Of a stretch of DNA of 64,000 nucleotides, positions 32,877-42,900 are shown one piece after another. This DNA is from CAZWAP01 sp964632005 (lineage in GTDB: Bacteria; Planctomycetota; Phycisphaerae; Sedimentisphaerales; Anaerobacaceae), in assembly GCA_964632005.1 (NCBI GenBank), contig CAZWAP010000001.1:58342-122341 (forward strand). Reading direction: 5' to 3'. Every line of letters starts with the position of its first letter. Within the stretch, counting starts at the first letter, position 1. Both the position numbers and the translations under genes were made by a program. The notes beneath the pieces are model-generated. The model was not told the DNA's origin and made no database searches. It saw only the letters and a program-made list of their open reading frames with translations.

Positions 32877-34226
32877 TTAGATATTTATTACCGCTATCCG
32901 CTGCACCTTATCGCCGTCTTTGGTTATAGCTATCACAGAGGACGCCCTGGCGACACCACTGACCGCGGTGACGCGAATAGTAAAAAATCTGCTCTTGGTG
33001 GTAATATACTTTTCGCACTTCCGCACGGCGTCGGTATAGCCGAACAACAATTTCTTCAGTTCGTCGAGGTTTTCAAAGGGCTTGACTTGCCTCTGGCGGA
33101 TTATCTCGTCCGCAATTTTGTCGGCGTCCCCGCCGAACATAAATGCAGCCTCGAGCACGTGCCGCGGCGCGGTATTTATGTTGACCTTCATCGAGGCCCA
33201 GGTCCCCGTATACTTCAGCACCGACTCGGTCCGCCTGTCACTGGCCACGATCGGCCTGGCGAGACTCTCGATATCGAGTAGCGAGCTGTGAAAAAGGCGA
33301 GCATAAAGCGCGCTTTGCTCGGCAATCTGCGTCGTCACGCCGATCGTCTTGCGTATGGTACGCGTCAACGTAGGCCTTCTCGAACGTGTCGAGCTACTGC
33401 CGGATCGGCTCGATGAGCTCGATCTGCTGGGAAGGTTTACTGTTGTTCTGACCGTCTTGGTGATGGGCTTGAAATCGATCTTGAACGGCCGGATTTCTGC
33501 TATCTGCTTCAACTGCTCCTGGAGCTCCCCGATCTGGTCGTTGTCCATCCCCATCCATTTGCAGAAAGTCACAAAACCGGCCTCGGCCTCACGCTTGACC
33601 CCCGGCTCCGCCATCGCCACCCAACCCAACGGGTATTTCGCATTCTCATCCTCGACCTCGATCCTGACCTTCGCCGAGCCAAGCTCGAACTCGACCGGCT
33701 CGGTCACGTAAGGCCACGGTGGACCGTAAGGGCCAGGTATCTCGATCTCATCCAGCGGGTCATAATTCTCCTGCTCGCCTGCGATCAGCTCGTCGTTGAC
33801 GTCGTTGACTTCGTTAGAATCCAGGACCGCGGCAAGCTCGCTGAAAGTCCTGGCGGCCGGCTCGCTGGCGGCGGGCTCGTTGCTCTCGGTATAGCCGCTT
33901 GCCGCGGCGAACTGCTCCAGTAGCTGCCGGTACTGCTCATCATCCATCGCAAATAAGTCGGAAAAATCAGGCACGTTGGGCCTGCTGATCAACTGGGGCT
34001 CGAGGTCTTCAAGTGTCGCCAGAGCATACTTGACCGCCGAATCGCAGCTATAACGCGCCTGGCAGTAATCGATGATGTACTGGTCCCGATGACGCTGGGC
34101 AGCTACCCGGCTGCTCAGCGTATAAGCCAGCGTCGAAAGCACTACCAGCAACACCAGTGTTACCAGTAGTACTATTCCGCCGCAGCGCCGCTTGCAAAGA
34201 CTATATGACGATCTTCGCTTTCCCAT
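32877..34226 (-). CDS. gspK: Type II secretion minor pseudopilin GspK
   Basis: GspK sits at the pseudopilus tip with GspI and GspJ. A basic leader ending in Gly-Gly is followed by the hydrophobic stem IVLLVTLVLLVVLSTLAYTLSSRV; as in other GspK, Glu at +5 is absent. The C-terminal VNINTAPRHVLEAAF and PFENLDELKKLL are the helix-hairpin-helix-like GspK hallmark. A Ser/Arg-rich segment at roughly residues 268-287 (SRSSSSSRSGSSSTRSRR) is unusual. The 5' end overlaps the gspJ-like gene by 26 bases, indicating a coupled operon. The length of 449 is above the usual 300-330 because of inserts. Confidence 0.85.
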   Translation of the reverse strand: MGKRRSSYSLCKRRCGGIVLLVTLVLLVVLSTLAYTLSSRVAAQRHRDQYIIDYCQARYSCDSAVKYALATLEDLEPQLISRPNVPDFSDLFAMDDEQYRQLLEQFAAASGYTESNEPAASEPAARTFSELAAVLDSNEVNDVNDELIAGEQENYDPLDEIEIPGPYGPPWPYVTEPVEFELGSAKVRIEVEDENAKYPLGWVAMAEPGVKREAEAGFVTFCKWMGMDNDQIGELQEQLKQIAEIRPFKIDFKPITKTVRTTVNLPSRSSSSSRSGSSSTRSRRPTLTRTIRKTIGVTTQIAEQSALYARLFHSSLLDIESLARPIVASDRRTESVLKYTGTWASMKVNINTAPRHVLEAAFMFGGDADKIADEIIRQRQVKPFENLDELKKLLFGYTDAVRKCEKYITTKSRFFTIRVTAVSGVARASSVIAITKDGDKVQRIAVINI

Positions 34227-34980
34227 CGTTCAGGATCGGCTCCTCTTCGCGCGGAGCCAGTTCAAAATTGATCCGCCTGGTTCTGTCAATGGCAATAGTC
34301 CGGCTCACTTTGTCTTCCTCGCGTATCTCGAAATCACCGGTGGCAGTCTCCACGGGCTCGGCAAAAGATATGGTTACCGTGATACCCTTCGGCAACGAGC
34401 TGCCCGACCATTTGCTCAAAAACCCCGTCCCGCTTGGAATCGTAATCTCAAAATGCGTCACCCCCGAACAGATCGGCACCAGCGGATAGCCCTTCTCCCA
34501 CGGAGCCCGCTGCTCCTCGAGCAGCTTGTCCTCGAGCGTCATCCCGCTGTGCCCCCGGTAAAGCACAAGCCCGGGCATATCACTTTCTATATCGTACGCC
34601 GCCCGCCAGATAATCTCTTCTAAAGTCTCCTCCTTGCCCTTGCTGTCCTTTATCGTACGCACAAGAACCAGCTGCGCCGCCGCATAGCCGTTGCTCAACT
34701 TGTTTTCAATGGTGATCCTCGTCTCGGCGCCGGGCGAGATCAACTTGTCCAGATCCTCGGCGATCCGCTGCAGGATCTCGCCCGGCAGCCGAGAGGTGTC
34801 GAGCTTGCGGTTTACAGCAGCGTTGGCACGCTCGGCCCGGTTGTAGACACCCAGAAGCGCAACCAAAACCATCGCGCCTATCACAAGCGCCGCCAAAACC
34901 TCGGCCAGCGAAATACCCGCCCGACCAACAAATCTCTGCGCCCGGTCTTCCATATCATCTCTGCCTGTCCCGGCGACCAT
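34201..34980 (-). CDS. GspJ-like minor pseudopilin
   Basis: The 259-residue protein has a prepilin signature GRAG^ISLAEVLAALVIGAMVLVALLGVY with Glu at +5 and a hydrophobic stem, followed by a beta-rich domain (ETRITIENKL, VTHFEITIPSG, GITVTISFAEPVET). Size and place between gspI and gspK fit GspJ. The ATG at 34980 is used; a second ATG at 34953 is an option that gives a leader nearer the usual length. It starts five bases after the gspI stop and overlaps gspK. Confidence 0.75.
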   Translation of the reverse strand: MVAGTGRDDMEDRAQRFVGRAGISLAEVLAALVIGAMVLVALLGVYNRAERANAAVNRKLDTSRLPGEILQRIAEDLDKLISPGAETRITIENKLSNGYAAAQLVLVRTIKDSKGKEETLEEIIWRAAYDIESDMPGLVLYRGHSGMTLEDKLLEEQRAPWEKGYPLVPICSGVTHFEITIPSGTGFLSKWSGSSLPKGITVTISFAEPVETATGDFEIREEDKVSRTIAIDRTRRINFELAPREEEPILNDGKAKIVI

Positions 34981-34985
34981 CAAGG

Positions 34986-35864
34986 TTACTGGCCCCGCCG
35001 TTTCAACAGTAGGTCAAACAGCTCCTGTACGCTCATCTCCTCGAGTTCCCTGTACGTCAAACCGGTGGCCGGATCTACCTTGTCCAGCCACTCCTCTATG
35101 TCAGCTGGCGTCGCTTCATGCCCCGGCGCCGCCTGCTCCGGCTGGGTCGTGGTCTCCGGCGTGATCAACTCCTCCCTGGATTGCACCTGCGACTGCACCT
35201 GCTCCGCCGTCGGTTTACCACCGCTGTTGGCAAAAGTATCCAGGTTCTGCTTGGGAATAGAGCCGTCCTCAAGCGTTACCATCCCATTGTCGATCCAGTC
35301 CTCGATGGTTTGAACATCGACCCCAGCATATACCGCCGCCTCCTCGAGGCTGTCGAAAAGCTGCCCGGCAAGCAGGGCCTTTTCCTTCTCTTCACGCTCC
35401 AGAACCTCCAGCAACTGCTTCTTGCTGAGATTAGTCAGCCAGTGCCTCAGCTCTATCTGCTGATCCTCGCCGAATGCGTCCTTGTATGTAGCGGTGCAAA
35501 TCGCCCGCACCCACATGCGTGAACTCACCGGTTCGTAGAATGTCTCGACGTCCGTCTGCCATTTGATCTGAGGGTACTTTTCGCTGTCGCCGTACTCGCT
35601 CATCTCTTTTACCGAGCTGGAGCTGAGAAGCTTTTCCATATTCTCCCGCGCCACCTCGAAGGCCCGCATTCGCAGCTCCGAGTCCGCGGCCCACGCCAGG
35701 CACCGGTTTATGACAACCAGCAAACCCGAACTAAAAAACGCCAGTATCACCAACGCAGCGACCGCCTCCGGTAGAGTGAACCCTCTGCGCCGCTGCGCCC
35801 GCCGCGCAAAACGCCCGACCGACCGCAAAGCCCAGCCTGTATTATCTCTAAAACGGAACGTCAT
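34986..35864 (-). CDS. GspI-like pseudopilin with a C-terminal helix-turn-helix-like extension
   Basis: Residues 1-28 form a long basic leader (RRAQRRRG) cleaved before FTLPEAVAALVILAFFSSGLLV, with Glu33 at +5. Residues 60-145 fit a small GspI fold. The rest is extra: GspI is usually about 120-130 residues and this is 292. Residues 171-215 (SLEEAAVYAGVDVQTIEDWI then DNGMVTLEDGSIPKQNLDTF) closely resemble the MerR/excisionase type helix-turn-helix that normally binds DNA. A Gln/Glu/Thr-rich linker and a final helical segment (ELEEMSVQELFDLLLKRR) follow. It overlaps gspH by 17 bases. Confidence 0.72.
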   Translation of the reverse strand: MTFRFRDNTGWALRSVGRFARRAQRRRGFTLPEAVAALVILAFFSSGLLVVINRCLAWAADSELRMRAFEVARENMEKLLSSSSVKEMSEYGDSEKYPQIKWQTDVETFYEPVSSRMWVRAICTATYKDAFGEDQQIELRHWLTNLSKKQLLEVLEREEKEKALLAGQLFDSLEEAAVYAGVDVQTIEDWIDNGMVTLEDGSIPKQNLDTFANSGGKPTAEQVQSQVQSREELITPETTTQPEQAAPGHEATPADIEEWLDKVDPATGLTYRELEEMSVQELFDLLLKRRGQ

Positions 35865-36447
35865 CTTTTGCCTTCGGCTGCATAAGCCCGACCTCGCCCT
35901 CCCTCAAGACCACCATCCTGTTCAGTCGATTGACAACCACCGTGTGAGGACGCTCGTCCGCATCGAGGAAAACTATTACGCCGCCGTACTGCCAGCCGGC
36001 GTGGCCGGCCCGGAACTTGGCCCTGTCCTCGTTCGTGTACTCGCCGTCGTCGAATTCGACGTATGCTACCCGGCAGTTCTCGTTGAACTCATTTTCCAGT
36101 ATTACCTCCTCGTCGAGCACTTCCCCCAGGTCGGGCGAAGTGATCTCGCGAAGCGTGAATTTCTGCTCTGCCAGGTCGATAATCACTTCATATCTCCTGT
36201 CGCTTTCAGCCGCGGCGGTTACGGCCATCCGCATCGCCGATATGAACTCCTGAACCTGTGCCCGAAAGGTGTTTTTCCTCAACAGCCCGAAAAGCCGCAA
36301 CTGCGCAAAGACCACGAACAGACCGAGCATCACCGTCACAATCACCAGCTCGATAAACGTAAAACCGCCCTTGCGCACGTTCGGCACGACCACCGCTTTA
36401 CCGGCCCGGGCGGTCGGTCCGGCCTTGTCGCCACCGTCAAAAAGCAT
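35848..36447 (-). CDS. GspH-like minor pseudopilin
   Basis: A prepilin motif KGG^FTFIELVIVTVMLGLFVVFAQLRLFGL with Glu at +5 opens a pseudopilin whose beta-rich C-terminal domain (YEVIIDLAEQKFTLREI, GGVIVFLDADERPHTVVVN) resembles GspH/FimT proteins, including the PHTVVVN step near the end. The start is uncertain: ATG 36447 overlaps the gspG stop by 11 bases, an upstream ATG at 36468 overlaps more, and a GTG at 36393 gives a leader of normal length. It lies between gspG and gspI in the expected order. Confidence 0.75.
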   Translation of the reverse strand: MLFDGGDKAGPTARAGKAVVVPNVRKGGFTFIELVIVTVMLGLFVVFAQLRLFGLLRKNTFRAQVQEFISAMRMAVTAAAESDRRYEVIIDLAEQKFTLREITSPDLGEVLDEEVILENEFNENCRVAYVEFDDGEYTNEDRAKFRAGHAGWQYGGVIVFLDADERPHTVVVNRLNRMVVLREGEVGLMQPKAKDDVPF

Positions 36448-36883
36448 CGGTGCTGTAGAGGTCGGCATCGTACCCCTCGCCGCCTTCTTCGCCGTCGGCC
36501 CCGTAGCTAATGATCACGAACGGCTTACCGGTGCCCGGGTCAAGCTCGTAGAAAAACTCGTTACCCCAGCCGTCCACCGGAATCTCCGTCGTCTCGAGAT
36601 ACCCGCCGGGCTCCCAGCCCGTCACGTCACTCGGCTCTTCCACCAGTGCGGTAAGACCCTCCTCCTCGGTCGGATACCGCCCGGTATCCATCTTGAACTG
36701 GTTCACCGCCGAGTGAAGCATCTTCAGATTCGCCTTCGTCGTCGTGACGCGGGCCTGGTCTATCTTGCTGGCAACCTTGGTCACAACCAGCGTCGCAAGC
36801 AGACCTATGATGATCAGCATCGCCATAAGCTCGACCATCGTAAAGCCGTTTCGCCTTTTCCCGTCTTTCGTTTTCCCTGTCAT
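36437..36883 (-). CDS. gspG: Type II secretion major pseudopilin GspG
   Basis: GspG forms the pseudopilus shaft. The leader KRRNG is cleaved before FTMVELMAMLIIIGLLATLV (Glu at +5). The GspG domain follows: KTTTKANLKMLHSAVNQFKMDTGRYPTEEEGLTALVEEP shows the hallmark TGRYPT-x-x-EGL, then PVDGWGNEFFYEL and FVIISYGADGEEGGEGYDADLYS with acidic residues of the calcium site. The length of 148 is normal. A GGGAG ribosome site precedes the ATG. Confidence 0.95.
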   Translation of the reverse strand: MTGKTKDGKRRNGFTMVELMAMLIIIGLLATLVVTKVASKIDQARVTTTKANLKMLHSAVNQFKMDTGRYPTEEEGLTALVEEPSDVTGWEPGGYLETTEIPVDGWGNEFFYELDPGTGKPFVIISYGADGEEGGEGYDADLYSTDAF

Positions 36884-36906
36884 TTGAATCTCTCCCGGAA
36901 TAGCTC

Positions 36907-38124
36907 CTATAACTTCAAGGACGATACCTCCAGAATCGGCAATATCGTTGCGTATGCTATCACACCTATTATTGCCGCCATTACGATTATAATGAGCGGT
37001 TCGACCGCTGCACTTAGTCTTTCGATTACTACGTCGGTCGACGCCTCGAGGTTTTCGCTGATGTTCTTGAGCATCCTCTCGAGCTCACCGCTCTTTTCGC
37101 CCACGGCGACCATGTGGGCTATGGCCGGGTCGAGCACGCCGCTGTCACGCAGGGGCGTGGCAATATCCGCGCCGGCCAGGATCCGCTCGCGGGCCTGTTG
37201 AACCGCCCGCTTCATAAGCACGTTGCCCGTAACCTCCGCGACCACGCGGAGCGATTCAGCCATCGACAGGCCCGACCCTAGCAGCGTCGAGAGCGTCGAG
37301 GCAAAACGCGCCACGACCCGTTGCTTTATCAACGGCCCGAATATCGGAAGCGATAGTATGAACTTGTCACGCAGGTACGCGCCCCGCTCGGTCTTGAAAA
37401 ACCGCCGCAAAGCCCAGATTATCGCGATAATCCCACCGACAACCACCAAAACCCATCCGCTGGTCAGCACGTAGCTGACGTCCATCATCCGCTTGGTAAT
37501 CCACGGCAGCTCCTGCCCCGTCCGTTGTATCTGCACCGCGATCTTCGGAATCACCTTCGTCGTCAGGATGAGCACCGCCGCAATGCAAAAAAGTATCAGG
37601 ACGACCGGATATATCATCGCCGTGGTTACTTTTGCCTCGACACGCCTACGCTTCTCCAGAAAATTGCCGAGGATCTCGAAGCTGCCCGCCAGGGTGCCGG
37701 TCACGTCGCCGACCCGGATCATGCTCACGTATATCACGTCGAAATAGTCGCTGTAGTCGCTCAGTGCCTCGGTGAACGATTCGCCCGTGACGACCCGGTC
37801 CCGGATGTCGGTCAGGGCGTTCTTGAACCGGGCATCCGAGACCTGCGCCGCAAGAACCGACAGCGCTTCGGTTAGCTTGATGCCCGAATTCAACAGCGTG
37901 GCCATCTGTTTGGTGAAATCTATCAATTGAGTCTTGCTGCCCCGGGAAAAGACCGACAGCACCGCGCTCTTGCGCTCCGAGCTCGAGCTCACCTGTGAAA
38001 TGCTTGTCGGGTGGAAGCTACGGGCGCGCAGCTGCTTCCGGGCGGCGTAAGAGTTCTCCGCTGCAATCGAGCCTCGGACCTTCTTGCCGTCTGACGCTAT
38101 CGCTGTGTAATGATACCTTGGCAT
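36907..38124 (-). CDS. gspF: Type II secretion inner-membrane platform protein GspF
   Basis: GspF is the polytopic platform that contacts GspE and assembles the pseudopilus. It has two T2SSF domains: the first includes FTKQMATLLNSGIKLTEALSVLAAQV, the second FASTLSTLLGSGLSMAESLRVVAEVTGN, each followed by a membrane helix, and the closing helix PLIIIVMAAIIGVIAYATILPI. The N-terminal MPRYHYTAIASDGKKVRG is typical, so I set the start at 38124 rather than 38160. The length is 405 residues. It follows gspE by 52 bases. Confidence 0.93.
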   Translation of the reverse strand: MPRYHYTAIASDGKKVRGSIAAENSYAARKQLRARSFHPTSISQVSSSSERKSAVLSVFSRGSKTQLIDFTKQMATLLNSGIKLTEALSVLAAQVSDARFKNALTDIRDRVVTGESFTEALSDYSDYFDVIYVSMIRVGDVTGTLAGSFEILGNFLEKRRRVEAKVTTAMIYPVVLILFCIAAVLILTTKVIPKIAVQIQRTGQELPWITKRMMDVSYVLTSGWVLVVVGGIIAIIWALRRFFKTERGAYLRDKFILSLPIFGPLIKQRVVARFASTLSTLLGSGLSMAESLRVVAEVTGNVLMKRAVQQARERILAGADIATPLRDSGVLDPAIAHMVAVGEKSGELERMLKNISENLEASTDVVIERLSAAVEPLIIIVMAAIIGVIAYATILPILEVSSLKL

Positions 38125-38176
38125 CTTGGTTGTCTGACCTCGTCTCCGGCGATCCACCAACTGACCGCCGGACCGT

Positions 38177-39970
38177 TCAAATCACGTCCGCCTGAGTGAC
38201 CCGCAGCACCTCCGAAACGGTGGTTATACCCGCAAGAACCTTCCTGGCCCCGTCCATTCTCAGGGTTTGCATCCCGGCATCCAGCGCCGCCCTTTTTATT
38301 GCGCCCGCTGTCTCCCGCCTGTATATCATGTCCTGGATCTCTTCGTTAATCAACAGTAGTTCGTAGATGCCCGTCCTGCCCCGATAACCCGTCTGAAAGC
38401 ACTTTTCGCAGCCGGCACCTTTGAAGAATTTTCCATGCCTGAGCGATTCGGAGATATTCCCGTTGCCCAGGCCCAGTGCCCGCAGGTCCCGCTCGCTCGG
38501 CTCTGCGGGTTCCTTGCAGTCCGGGCAGACCTTCCGCACCAGCCGCTGAGCCAGTATCGCTATGAGCGACGAACTGACCAGGTATGGCTCAACGCCCAGA
38601 TCCAGAAGCCTGCTGACCGCGCCGGCCGAGTCGTTCGTGTGCAGGGTGCTGAATACCAGGTGACCCGTCAGCGACGACTGGATCGCCATGCTCGCCGTCT
38701 CGATATCACGCACCTCGCCGACCATGATAACGTCGGGGTCCTGCCGCAGCACGTGCCGCAGCGACGTCGCAAAAGTCATCCCTTTCTTGGTGGCCACCTG
38801 AATCTGGCTGATCCCTTCGAGCTGATACTCTATGGGGTCCTCGATCGTCAGGACGTTCTTCTCCGAGGAGTTTATGCGATTCAGACTCGCGTAGAGCGTC
38901 GTGCTCTTGCCGCTGCCCGTCGGGCCGGTCACGAAGATCACCCCATGAGAGCGATGGAGCAGCTCGTCGAACTGCTTCAGGTCGTCCTCCATCATCCCCA
39001 GCTCGTCGAGCGTAAACAGGCCCGTGCTCTTATCCAGCAGCCGCAATACACTCCGCTCTCCGTAGCTGGTCGGCACCGTGCTGATACGCAGGTCGACCTC
39101 GCGCTGTCCCAGCCGGACGCTGCACCGGCCGTCCTGTGGCATGCGGCGCTCCGCAATGTCCATCCCCGCCATCACCTTGATACGCGAGATGATCAACGGC
39201 AGAACGTTCCTGTTGAGGCTCAGTACGTCGTAAAGGATCCCGTCGATGCGATAGCGAATCTGAATCTTCGTCTCGTAAGGGTGCACGTGGATGTCGCTGG
39301 CCCTCATCTGCAACGCCCGGAACAATATGTCGTTGACGAGCCTGATTACCGGCGGCCGATTCACCACGTTGAGCAGGTCGTCGGAGGCCGAAACCTCATC
39401 CACGAGCTGGTCGAGGTTCTGCTGGTCAAGCTCCTCGACCACCTCCTCGATCACGGTCGTCCGCTGCTCGTACGCCACGTCGATAGCGGCCGTGATCGTC
39501 GTCCGGGTGGACACCGCGGCTTTGACCGGCAGCCCCGTCATCTTAGAGACGTTGTCCAGGGCGTTCGCATCCAACGGCCGGGAAAGAACAACTGTAAGCT
39601 CACTATCGCCTTGGCCCTCCGGCCTTACCCCGATCAGGTAGTGATGTTGGGCGTAGGTCGCAGGGACGGCCTCTATGAACTCGGGTGGCACCAGCTTTGC
39701 CGGTATTTCGGGAAGGTATTCCCAGCCGAGCGCCTCGGCGAAGAGCTTCAAGACCGAATCTTCGGTAAAATATGGGCAGTTCAGCAGAACCTCATCAATC
39801 CGACCCTGCCCGCTGTTTTCCTCGAGGAACTTGCGCAGCTTCTCTGCATCAAGCAGACCTGTTCGTTCTGCAGTTCGTATGAGCAGCTCTTTCATCCACG
39901 TCAAAAGCTTCAAATACTGCCCGGCCGGTGGTGCCTGCGCGCCAGCATGCCTCGTAGTCTCACTCAGCAT
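38177..39970 (-). CDS. gspE: Type II secretion ATPase GspE
   Basis: GspE powers pseudopilus assembly. The N-terminal MshEN-like domain (LFAEALGWEYLPEIP) leads to the ATPase core with Walker A GPTGSGKSTTLYASLN, the Asp box LTIEDPIEYQLEGISQIQV, and Walker B DPDVIMVGEVRDIETASMAIQSSLTGHLVFSTLHTNDS. A tetracysteine zinc motif (CPDCKEP ... CEKCFQTGYRGRTGIYELL) is conserved. The frame opens at 39970 and overlaps the gspD stop by 11 bases; an ATG at 39895 (MKELLIRTAERTG) is an alternative. The length of 597 is usual for GspE/PilB. Confidence 0.95.
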   Translation of the reverse strand: MLSETTRHAGAQAPPAGQYLKLLTWMKELLIRTAERTGLLDAEKLRKFLEENSGQGRIDEVLLNCPYFTEDSVLKLFAEALGWEYLPEIPAKLVPPEFIEAVPATYAQHHYLIGVRPEGQGDSELTVVLSRPLDANALDNVSKMTGLPVKAAVSTRTTITAAIDVAYEQRTTVIEEVVEELDQQNLDQLVDEVSASDDLLNVVNRPPVIRLVNDILFRALQMRASDIHVHPYETKIQIRYRIDGILYDVLSLNRNVLPLIISRIKVMAGMDIAERRMPQDGRCSVRLGQREVDLRISTVPTSYGERSVLRLLDKSTGLFTLDELGMMEDDLKQFDELLHRSHGVIFVTGPTGSGKSTTLYASLNRINSSEKNVLTIEDPIEYQLEGISQIQVATKKGMTFATSLRHVLRQDPDVIMVGEVRDIETASMAIQSSLTGHLVFSTLHTNDSAGAVSRLLDLGVEPYLVSSSLIAILAQRLVRKVCPDCKEPAEPSERDLRALGLGNGNISESLRHGKFFKGAGCEKCFQTGYRGRTGIYELLLINEEIQDMIYRRETAGAIKRAALDAGMQTLRMDGARKVLAGITTVSEVLRVTQADVI

Positions 39971-42900
39971 CCAGCACCTTCAGCGGCGCTACCGGTTTTG
40001 GTTTTATGCCCGGGAAGCTCTGGTAACTCTGGAACTCCCGCTCGAACTTCTCAAATGCCGCCCTGTTGCGTTCTGAAATCTTCTCGAGGTCCGGCAGCCC
40101 GGCCCCGAGGGTCTCGGCCGGCCGGATGATCTCGGCCTTGACAAACACGTACAACCGTCGCTGCAAGTCGCTGTTGCTCACGCCCCTGAACAGCGGGCCG
40201 ACCAGGGGCAGGTCGCCCAGCACGGGAACCTTCGAGCCGCCCTTGCCCTGGTTCAGCTTTATCATACCACCTAAGATTATCGTCGCACCGTCCGGAACCG
40301 TAACCGTCGTGTTCAGGTCGCTGCTGGTCGTGTCCGGGGGTTTTTCGCCCGTTATCGTGCCGAAGTCCGACCTTGTCAGACTGATTTCGAGCCTGAGCAA
40401 CTGGCCCTCGCTGATATGGGGCGTGATCTCTAATTGTATCCCCGCATCGTAGCCCTCGTAATCAACCTCCGTCTGGATAAGAGTGCTCTGCTGACCGCCT
40501 GTGCCCGAAGTAACCGGGATCGAAGAGGTCTTGGTCACGTAAGTCGTGTCGGTGGTGCTGATCGTACCCGTTTCGTTGTCGTTGACCAGAATCTTCGGCT
40601 TTGCCAACACCCTGCCGTAGTCCTTCGTCTGCATCGCCTTGAGCAGCGCGTTGATATGCCTGTCAGCGTAGAAACCCGTCCCGGCACCAGAATCGGACTG
40701 CAGATCGATATACCTGTCGCGCCCGCTTGCAAGCAGGTCCGAAATAACGTCACCGCTCGTCTTGCCCTCGACAATGCTGCCCGTCAATCCTGATGTGCTT
40801 ATCAGGTCGGGGAAGCTCTGGATCAGATTCAGGTCGTACTCGAACTTGTCGTTCTTGGTTACCTCCACCAACGTCACGTCTATCAACACCTGCGGCCGGC
40901 GCTTGTCCAGCGTCTCGATCAGATTCGATATCCACTCCTGGTTCTTCTTGCTGGCGTACACGATGATCGAGAAAGTGTTCTCGTCCGGGACTATTACAAT
41001 ATCCTCCTCGGTCTTCTTTATCACCTGCTGTATCTTGCCCTCTTTATCCTTGATCGTTTCCTGAATGAGCTTTTCGAGGATCGTCGCGAGGTCCTCGGGC
41101 TTTTGGTTCTCCAGCGGGTAGATCACGTACGGGATCGCGGCCTCGTCTGTCTGAGCATCGACATATTCCAGTATAGTCTGTATTTGTTTGTGCTGCTCGG
41201 CTGTTGCATTGACCAGCAGCGAATTTGTTGACTCGATGATCACCACCTGCGGCTCTTCGACCAGAGGCGCCACGCCACTGCTGGATGTGGACCTCGAAGT
41301 GCTTGTCGTGGGGGTTCTGGTAGTTGTCGGCGCCTTCGTTGCCGAGCCGACCCGGCCGGTGCCGGTGATCCGCGAGCTGGCTGACGGAGACGATACCCCG
41401 CCTCCACCGATTATCCCCAGCTCCTGCAGTTTGTTGCGGACCTGCTCGGCATCGACGTGCTCTATCCTGTAGAGTTTCAAGGTCCTAAGGTCCGTCTGGG
41501 CCACGTCCAGAGTGTCTATCAACTCCTCGACAATGTCCAGCTGATCGTCGAAACCAATCATCAGGATACGGTTCGTCCTCTCGTCGGCATCCAGGTAAAC
41601 ACCTTCCTTGACCGCCGTGCCGGTCGGGCTTGGCCGAGCCGGTTGCGTCCGCGATGCTCTCTCCCGGGCCACACGGGCCGCATATTGTGCCGACGTCTCG
41701 CCCGGACGCCGCGGGCTGACGGTTGTCGGGGCCTTCGTTGTCGCCGTCTGGCCGACGGTTATCGAGACCGTCCCCAACTGCTCGGCAAGCGTCTTGACCT
41801 TCGGAGCTAACGCGCTGGCCATCGTATATTGCAGCTGCCTGAACCGAAACCTCTTCGGTCGGCCAGGCTTGTCGATCATCTTCAAGAGCCGCTCCACTCG
41901 CGGCATCCGATAGGCATAGCCCGTCACAAACAGAACCCCTGCATCCGGTATCGGGGAGATGTTGGTGCCCAGGTTCATCCCGCTCAACAGGTTCTGGGCA
42001 CTGGCCGGGTCTATGTGCTCCAGTTTGAAGACCCGCGTGACCACTACGTCCCCGTATTCTTCAACCCGATCCTTTTCCGTCTCCACCAACTTGGGGTCCT
42101 GGGCCAACGCCTTGGCCACGGGCACAACCGTCACCAGGTTCCCCTGACGGGTCATTGCAAAGCCCTTGAACCGCAGTACGGATTCAAGCAAAGGATAAAG
42201 ATCCCCTACCTTCAGCGGACCGCGCAGGTCACCCGTCAGCATCAGGGTAACCTCGCCCTTAATCTCCGCCGGGTCGAACATAAAGTTCAGTTTCAGATAC
42301 TCGCCGACCAGACCGAGCAGGTTTATTATCTGGAGCTTCTCAGGTAGTTTGACCTGCAATACCTGGTCTTCATTTGGAAGCGGAGCTGGCCTGTACATAC
42401 TGGCCGCCGGCGCTTGCCCCGGTCGGCGCGGTTGTTTGCGTCCCGGTCCTTTTGGTACGGCTGCAATCCCATTGGGTTCGTTGGCGTCGGGCCTTCTGGC
42501 GGGTTCTATTTTGCCGGTCTCAACCGGCCCTGGCCCGACCGATTCAGTCCGCTCAGTCTGCTCGGCTTCAAGTAGCTGCTGAACGGATGCGACAACACGG
42601 TCGATCCAGCTCACCGGCGCAATCACCATCAAAGACCCTCTGTGGACGTCTACTATGGCACGAGCCCGGCCCGGTGCAGCCGGCACCTCGTCAAACGTGC
42701 CCACCAAGATGTTGCCGGCCTTCTCCGCTATCGCCCTGCTCGTCGGCAGTCCCTGCGCCTGGGAAATCACGGCCACCTTCCTTACTGCAAAGGCCTGCGG
42801 CGCATCGACGAGGCCAAAAACAGCCTTGGCCTTGGCAACCTCCTCGGCCTTGCCCGTTACCAGCAGTGCCCCGGTGCCCGGCATCCGAGAAACCGTCCCG

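Noticed and set aside
38435..40129. A 564-codon plus-strand open frame
   Set aside because: Antisense to gspE and part of gspD, rich in Arg, His and Gln, with no motif or ribosome site.
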